The notes under the pieces are model-generated. The model worked only from the letters and a program-made list of their open reading frames with translations. It had not been told where the DNA came from and did not search any database. The translations under genes and the position numbers were made by a program. A stretch of DNA of 64,000 bases from assembly GCF_963675165.1 (NCBI RefSeq), contig NC_087387.1:3151501-3215500 (forward strand), read 5' to 3'. This DNA is from Halichondria panicea (Eukaryota > Porifera > Demospongiae > Suberitida > Halichondriidae). Numbering within the stretch: position 1 is the stretch's first letter; every line of letters begins with the position of its first letter. Of the stretch, positions 58,347 through 64,000 are shown one piece after another.

Positions 58347-61300
58347 TTATTTGCTAACTGTACTAACACAAAAAACAGGTGATTTTTTGCGGGAACGAGC
58401 AGGGGATCTTAGCAGTCGACTGGTTAGGGGTTCAGAGGTAGTGATGGCGTGCCAGCGCAGATGACTGATGTTTGGATTGCTGATCACTTCATTCCAGTAA
58501 GTTTTCCCATTTCGAGTAGCTACATCACAGCCAAATGCAACACTACCCAATTCACTGTTACGTCCGAAACGATCATAGTCCATCACCAATATTTCCATTT
58601 GTAATTCGTTGACGCTCATTGATCCTATGTCCAGAACACACAACTCGTTGAAGACAGGGTTTAAGGTATTTCTCTGTGCACCAGTTTTCCACTTAGATAT
58701 TCTAGTGCCTTCAAATATTGTGTTCACCTTCATATATGGGTCTGTAGAGAATGACAAATAATATAAGAACAGTTTTTTAAAGTATAATTATACTGGTCTG
58801 TGGCGCATGTGTACCGAGGCGAATAATAACGAGGTATACAGATATCTTCTATAGCATCAGTAATAATTATTATTGGTAAGCGGTAAGTAAGACACATAAC
58901 TACACAAGCGCTGCTGATTGTAAATGTCTGGTCGTACGTACTACCTATAATTAAGATGAGCGCAGTTAGAAACTACGTGGCAATTTATCTGTTTTTCTAA
59001 TGAATCGGCACGATAATTAGTTTGGGGCGATCACAATCCTTGCCTTACCTCATCAGAGTGTAAAACTGCATACTAACTGGTATCAATGAATAGCAACAAT
59101 CCACGCAAATTAGAACTGATTCAAAGAGGAGGTAGCGAGAAACAAGAGCCAGGGAATAATTATTAGCAGAACAGTGAGAGACTGCCAGACGCATAGAAAG
59201 CTACTGTAACAACTGAAACTGTATAACTGATAAATTGTGTGTTCAAATTTCAAATGCTCCTATAATCCTTTATAGTGAGCACATTATAATTATGGTCCCT
59301 CTCATGCAGGAGCATTATTCTGATTGTAGTCCTCAAGCTGGTATACACTTCTTTAGAATCCTTACCAATTACATTTTTATGTGGAGACATTTACATAAGT
59401 CCACTTGTATACTAAAGTCTATTTGTGTAGGAGTTGGCCAGGCCCCCCCTCCGAAGTTCTGTGAAAAAATTATGTGGTTGACAAGTATGCCAGGGACTTC
59501 TGCATGCAATGTTAACCTTTGGGTGGTTAAAGCTTGTCAGCTCTATAGCTCGAGGCGCTTGGGCGACCATGGGTATAGTAGTCGTTTGATTGTTTGTGAC
59601 ATCTGAGTCTACGTACGCACCTGGATGCCATAGCGGTACGTGTGTTTTACAGCATGGATAGCATTCACACAATAGGTATAATAGTGGCTTGATGTTAAAG
59701 CTTCGGTGTCGAATAAAGCTGAGATAGAAACAACACGCGGCTTGTATTTGAGGCACTTATATGCAGCTGAGGTGATCCTGTACCAGGAGCAATGGAAAAG
59801 GGTCACTCCAATAGAAAACTTGCTTCTTTACTGATCCTAGCCCCAGAACATAATTATCAGGAGCCATATTTCGAAGACTCCAGGCTTCTTTGCTGTGATT
59901 CTAGTCCACAGCGCATGTCTCGTGCACCACTAAAACACCGTTATCAGCCTCAAGTCTACTTTAGTTGCTGTGCTGCCCACAAATACATTATTTCACTCCT
60001 GGTTTCAATGCAGATGTATGTAGATCTTTATTACATGTCACCAGCACTTTAGTGCTCTTGTTTATTATACCGTATAGCGCGAAATTTTCACTGATTTCGT
60101 GGGTTAGCAACCCTACTACACGACAATTAAGTCCACGGAAAATTGTTCAGAATTGTCTGCTATAACATGCGAAGATTAACGGCGTGGCTTCCAATAAGCA
60201 TGCAGTCATTCCACAAACATTGTGCAACGAAATGCTTTTAGAGGCCATTCCACGAAATATAAGTTCCCTCGAAAATTTCACACTGTACGGTAGATTGAAT
60301 TTTTAACTAATGATTATATTATGAATTTTGTGCACAACTATGACAAAGTTGTCATTATGAAAGCCAAACTGTACAAAACATGTGCATTGTAGCCTTTCCT
60401 AACAAGGCAAGTTTCAAAAGGTTGTTTCATGCTAATGGTACAACTGTATATTGCCATAATTATCCTCTCCAAGCATGCAGCAAGGGTAGCCTCGTTCCCA
60501 GGCCGATCCTTCTCCAATTGAACGCTAGATTGACTCCTAGGCCTGGTGTTGATTGTATCTGGGCGTGGTTGGAATTCGCTCGTTTGAGCGAATTCCTAAG
60601 CGATTAAAACTAAAGGTGTTTACATTAGCAAGCTAGCTAGCTACCTGTGACTCGACCATGGAGACTTCAGTTCTGGATTTCGATGGACAAGGGGAGCGCC
60701 ATGTACCAAGCTTGTAGCCCATAAAAAAATGGTCAACTGGTAGCAGAGAGACTTGCCATACCCTGTTGGGAACCACACAAACACTTCCCTTCCCTCAGAC
60801 AGGAGCTTGAGCGCCTGGGCCTGTTCCTTCAAGAGAGTAAGGCCTTCCAGAACTGAAGTCTCCATAGTCGAGTCACAGGTAGCTAGCTAGCTAGTTGGCT
60901 TAGTTTGAGCGAATTCCAACCACGCCCAGATACAATCAATACCAGGCCTAGGAGTCGACCTAACGTTCAATTGGAGACGGATCGGCCTGGGAACGAGGCT
61001 AGCAGCAAGGGTAGAATTCCTACTCAGTCAAAAATAGATTTTTAATTATGTTTTAGACCCTAATTCACACACAAAACTGTGTGCTAAATTCCAAGAAACG
61101 CCTGTGGTCACAAGTAATGAATAAGACATGCGATTAGCCAAACAGTCTGCGCTTCCATGGGTTAGGCCCATTAGGGTCAAATTTCATGTCACTATTAATG
61201 GTAACAAAACAATGTACATGCCATGTAACAAATAACCTTCTACCCTACCGATCAACTCACTAGGAAGGCCAATGAAGTCCTGCTTTTTGAGATTGCTTGC

Positions 61301-62696
61301 TTCTAGCACAAGAATATCCAGAGTCCCTGCATCCGGGTGATACGTCATTGAGAGCAGTATGTTCCCTTTGCACTTGTCCTGTCGAACAAAATAATAATGA
61401 TTTTCTGTACTTCAAACCAATACGTATGTTACGTTAGCTCACCTGCAAGCCTTCTTCTTCGTCATACACTGTCAGTTCAGTTGTGTTGGAGGCCCCATAC
61501 AAATTAGCATTCCCAAGAGAAAACAGCATGCCACCTATAAAGTGATGCTTACCGTGGAGATATATTTTAACGACTAACAATTGTTCCTTAATATCATCAA
61601 TGCTCACATTACAAAATTTAAATGCTTGATCAAAAGCAGGATTCAGAGTCTCCCGTAGCACACGTGTTTCAAAAACTTCAGATTTATTTGGTAGCAAGTA
61701 AACCTCAGCAAATGGATTGCTTGTAGAACCAGGTCTCTTGGTTGGCAGATTGAACGCTTTAAGTAAGTGTGCGATAAGAAGATTGTGCTTTTCATCAAAA
61801 TAAACGGAGAATTGCATGGAAGGCTTGTGAGGGTCAGTGATAGGGTCTATCTGAAAAGATCTCATCCCTATGGGCTGCTCACAGCTTGGAATACTCTGTG
61901 AACGGATCAACATTTGATAATCTTCCGAGCCAGAATCATACTCGGGGCAATTTTTTTCCACATATACTTCAGGAGTTTTACAAATGTGAATATCTCGACC
62001 AATACGTCTCTCAACGTGTTCATACTCGACAAAGCCTAATTCCACCCCTAAGTCATCCTGGCTATCGTAAGGAGACGAGAGATCTTCTTCCGGTGACTTT
62101 GATCTACTGTAAGAAGTGGAGTACGTTAAGGACCTAGAGTGGTGCTTCAGTGTAGGAAGTGATTTTGGTTCCTCTGTGACTACCGAGTTTGATAAATAGT
62201 CTTCAACATCTTCTTCAACACTCGGGCCAGTGATTCTTCCACTCATGTGGGGAAAGTAGTGAGTAGGCATAGATATTGATTTCCGAGCTGCAGACAACGA
62301 TTGATGTGTCAGAGGGGGTCCTTCAATAGGTGAATACTCCACACCAGCATACGGGTCTTTGCTAGCTAGATAGGGACAACAGGAATGACAAATCTTGCTC
62401 AAGCAAGTCCGACAAATTGCACATGTGCAACAAACACCTGAAAAAGAAGATGGACCTGTTGAAAAATAAAACAATGTTTAACAGACTAGATCTATATAAA
62501 AATAATTATGTGACGAAACCTGTACCAAAATACAAAGCAAACTCTAGCGAGTTCGAGTATAGTCTAGCTATATATCTAAACTCTAGTCTTGTCGAACTTC
62601 CTGTAATAATTAATTTTAGATCTACCATAGATTATAACATAGATACTATCTATGATTATAATAAGTATCTATGGATCTACCTTTGTTTGAAGACAT
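58347..62696 (-). CDS. Synaptotagmin-17-like double C2 protein B, 4 exons (513 aa)
   Basis: Exons 62696-62681, 62455-61443, 61378-61261 and 58741-58347 join in phase (1542 nt). The 118-bp third exon has the same length and phases as the middle exon of gene A, which fixes its donor at CCTA|GTGAGT and gives FIGLPNPYMKV. The N-terminus has eight cysteines in 19 residues (GVCCTCAICRTCLSKICHSC and one more) and no membrane span, so palmitoyl anchoring is likely. C2A (about 216-340) lacks the acidic calcium ligands (TKRPGSTSNPFAEVYLL; YLHGKHHFIGG). C2B (about 345-480) keeps VMDYDRFGRN but has Asn in place of the DPY aspartate. The start is a 5-codon first exon and is the least certain part. The last intron (58742-61260) is full of transposons. 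Likely a tandem duplicate of gene A. Confidence 0.82.
59550..60060 (-). repeat. Inverted copy of the 45.2-46.8 kb dispersed repeat
   Basis: It runs from CGAGGCGCTTGGGCGACCAT, GGGTATAGTAGTCG through CACCTGGATGCCATAG and GAGGTGATCCTGTACCAGGA to TCACCAGCACTTTAGTGCTC. This is the inverse of the intron-7 unit of ZFC3H1, truncated inside. It lies in the last intron of synaptotagmin B. Confidence 0.7.
60068..60292. mobile_element. MITE of the TACCGTATAGCG family (CGCGAAATTTTC type)
   Basis: The left end TACCGTATAGCGCGAAATTT and right end GAAAATTTCACACTGTACGG then TA are near inverses; the element is about 225 bp. The decayed copy near 808 has the same variant (TACCGTATAGCGTGAAATG, GTGGGTTAGCAA). 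Confidence 0.8.
60487..61001. mobile_element. 515-bp TAGCCTC...GAGGCTA element carrying a gene fragment
   Basis: It begins TAGCCTCGTTCCCAGGCCGA and ends GGCCTGGGAACGAGGCTA. GCAGCAAGGG is repeated directly outside both ends (60477-60486 and 61002-61011), one base longer than the usual 9. The outer inverted arms extend about 110 bp (CCAATTGAACG; CTCCTAGGCCTGG). A second inverted pair inside (ACCTGTGACTCGACCATGGA; its inverse at about 60855-60882) surrounds the RecQ-like fragment. It lies in the last intron of synaptotagmin B. Confidence 0.87.
60716..60865 (-). pseudogene. RecQ-type helicase fragment (Q-motif/Walker A region) inside a mobile element
   Basis: From the ATG at 60865 about 50 codons read like the start of a RecQ helicase core. 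LTLLKEQAQALKLLSEGREV is followed by FVWFPTGYGKSLCYQL; GYGKS is the Walker A region and the preceding Gln-rich helix fits the upstream Q motif. The frame then runs into the element's own inverted arm and loses similarity, so motifs II-VI are absent and it cannot be a working helicase. The fragment is best read as host (or other transposon) coding sequence captured between the arms of the Mutator-like element. Confidence 0.75.
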
Positions 62697-63735
62697 AACG
62701 GCACGGATAACCAAAAACGATTTAGCGGTTACAACCAGGTCCACACATACATAGATTGAAGACTTGGCAGGTTGGCTGGTCACAACTTAACTAATCTTCT
62801 AATTTTATTTGTAACCTCCATTCCTAAACCCCAACCCGCTGAGTCAGCACTTTATCAGTTTTGCATTCTTGAGCTGTCTCATAATTATATGTCTTGATCC
62901 TTAAACTATGCGCTGTAGACTACCACCTTAGTCAAGTAGTGGGTAGTCATCACCAATTGTCCAATCACTAGTTATCAGTAATAATTCCAATGAAAGCACC
63001 GCGGGTGCTGATGCCTCGGTGGAGGTGCCAAAGCTACATAACATAAAGCTACTAATAGCTAGCTTTTATACACACATTCATGATTGATTATGATTAATTT
63101 TGCTGCATGCATCCAGGGAAACTCAAAGAGTGGGTAATGATCGACGATGATCGTTGTTAATTAAAACGATCGATACCAAAAGTTCCAGTCTAAAATTAAT
63201 GGCAAGTAAGCAGAGCCTTGCAGCTCTCTTCTCACTCTTGCAGGTACCAATAGCTAGCGTTCTAGTGCAGAGTTAACTACTAAGTAGAGAGCAACACTCG
63301 GTGAACAAGTTTTGCTACGGACTCTTCTGAAAAGGCAGCAATGGTAAGCAAAACTAGGCATAACTCGAGAACGAAGCTTTATTTTGCAAATCCACAAATA
63401 CCAAGCCAAGAAAACATGACTAGCAGCCTATAGAAACTCTTACTTGCACTTTATTGATCCTTGAGCAGCTGAAACAGTCTACACACACACAGACACACAG
63501 ACACACTACCGTATATCTCACTTGCGCATAATAACTGAACACCATGACATTTACTACAAAGTGAACATTGAGCTGTTATTGAGTAAATAAATGAGTAAAT
63601 AAATGAGTATAGATCTAGATATATATCTACTAGGTGAACACAAAACGTAAGTGATAGCTCAGAAACTTAGAACAATCTGTTTAACATAATATTGAGCATT
63701 TCCACTGTTCCGAGCATTTCCACTGTTCACGGATG
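62697..63735. other. Region upstream of synaptotagmin B; mostly a repeat
   Basis: It contains the synaptotagmin B promoter on its left side and, over half its length, the repeat copy at 62989-63530. No further gene was recognised. A downstream exon of the minus-strand PHD gene could lie here but was not found. Confidence 0.5.
62989..63530 (-). repeat. Copy of the ATGCCTCGGTG repeat family
   Basis: It begins AATGAAAGCACCGCGGGTGC, GATGCCTCGGTGGAGGTGCC and ends in a CA-rich run then TATCTCACTTGCGCATAAT. It is collinear with 16005-16491 and 24190-24660. Confidence 0.75.
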
Positions 63736-63759
63736 TCATGCATGTTGGTCAATCCTCAC

Positions 63760-63960
63760 GCAATTAATGTGGAACCAACGTGGACAATAATCACATCCCA
63801 CCCAATTCTCCTCGTCTCCTGCCTGCTGGCACTGCTGACAAATGTTTGTGTCGATCTTTTTGTTGATCTTTTTGTTCATGCGTCTGCGTTTCACTACAGG
63901 GGTGGTACTGTGTCTCCCCTTCATCCGTTTGCTGCGCTTCAACACAGGAGTATTAATTGT
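63760..63960 (-). CDS. Internal exon of a PHD-finger protein (partial, window edge)
   Basis: Sixty-seven codons read on the minus strand: a lysine/arginine-rich segment with two similar phrases (TPVLKRSKRMK and TPVVKRRRMNK), then the first six ligands of a PHD finger, ICQQCQQAGDEENWVGCDYC followed by PRWFHINC. The exon ends at AATTGC|GTGAGG, so the last CxxC pair must come from the next exon, which I could not locate. PHD fingers usually read histone H3 tails; the aromatic WVGCD...WFH is compatible with that. The upstream boundary (CTGAAG|ACAATT) has a weak polypyrimidine tract, and the exon may instead continue beyond the window. The whole protein is unknown. Confidence 0.6.
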
Positions 63961-64000
63961 CTTCAGTGCAAAGTGTAAGAGCACGCTTTAGTTGTTTTAT

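Noticed and set aside
60641-60865. Functional helicase gene
   Set aside because: Only the first motif region is present and the frame ends in the inverted arm of a mobile element.
1-64000. CRISPR arrays, bacterial operons or prophage
   Set aside because: The tandem repeats seen are microsatellites or a three-copy 50-bp unit without spacers. Genes are spliced and monocistronic.
1-64000. tRNA and rRNA genes
   Set aside because: No stretch with convincing A/B boxes and cloverleaf or rRNA similarity was noticed. I did not compute folds, so a tRNA could have been missed.

Overview
The window is nuclear DNA of an animal. Genes have many short introns with GT/AG ends, there are no operons, and the AT-rich intergenic and intronic DNA is filled with short inverted-repeat transposons. 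The gene set includes AKIP1, tafazzin, mitochondrial SSB, TIMM10B, ZFC3H1 and synaptotagmin-17-like genes. Compact introns, frequent ATAATTAT and ACATGTA words and the unusual protein architectures suggest a non-bilaterian, most likely a demosponge. The phylum is an inference. Nothing in the sequence names the species.

Layout. 1-4.1 kb: a first coding exon of an unidentified nuclear-type protein (minus strand) among repeats. 4.1-8.3 kb: a four-exon AKIP1-like gene (plus). 8.9-18.1 kb: a 19-exon gene (plus) encoding a 707-residue protein with an IQGAP-type calponin-homology domain, two SH2 domains and a C-terminal SAM domain; I know of no protein with this architecture, and it is the most interesting gene here. 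19.4-29.7 kb: a compact block of four genes in alternating orientation, DUF1254/DUF1214 (minus), TIMM10B (plus), tafazzin (minus) and SSBP1 (plus). Both head-to-head spacings are below 200 bp, and the last three genes encode mitochondrial proteins. 29.7-37.9 kb: about 8 kb with no recognised gene, occupied by nested transposons. 37.9-54.5 kb: a 21-exon ZFC3H1-like gene (plus) encoding about 3133 residues. 54.8-62.7 kb: two tandem synaptotagmin-17-like genes (minus). 63.7 kb to the end: part of a PHD-finger gene (minus).

All exon chains were built by hand from protein similarity recalled from memory plus splice-site and phase consistency. The fusion gene, tafazzin, SSBP1, ZFC3H1 and both synaptotagmins close in frame over their whole length.

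Mobile DNA. The most striking system is a family of elements beginning TAG and ending CTA with long terminal inverted repeats and mostly 9-bp target duplications (Mutator-like). I count twelve copies from 1.4 kb down to 38 bp, including a three-layer nested stack and one copy carrying a RecQ-helicase fragment. Also present are pogo/Tigger-like MITEs, several elements ending TACCGTA...TACGGTA, and two families ending in ATGCCTCG.
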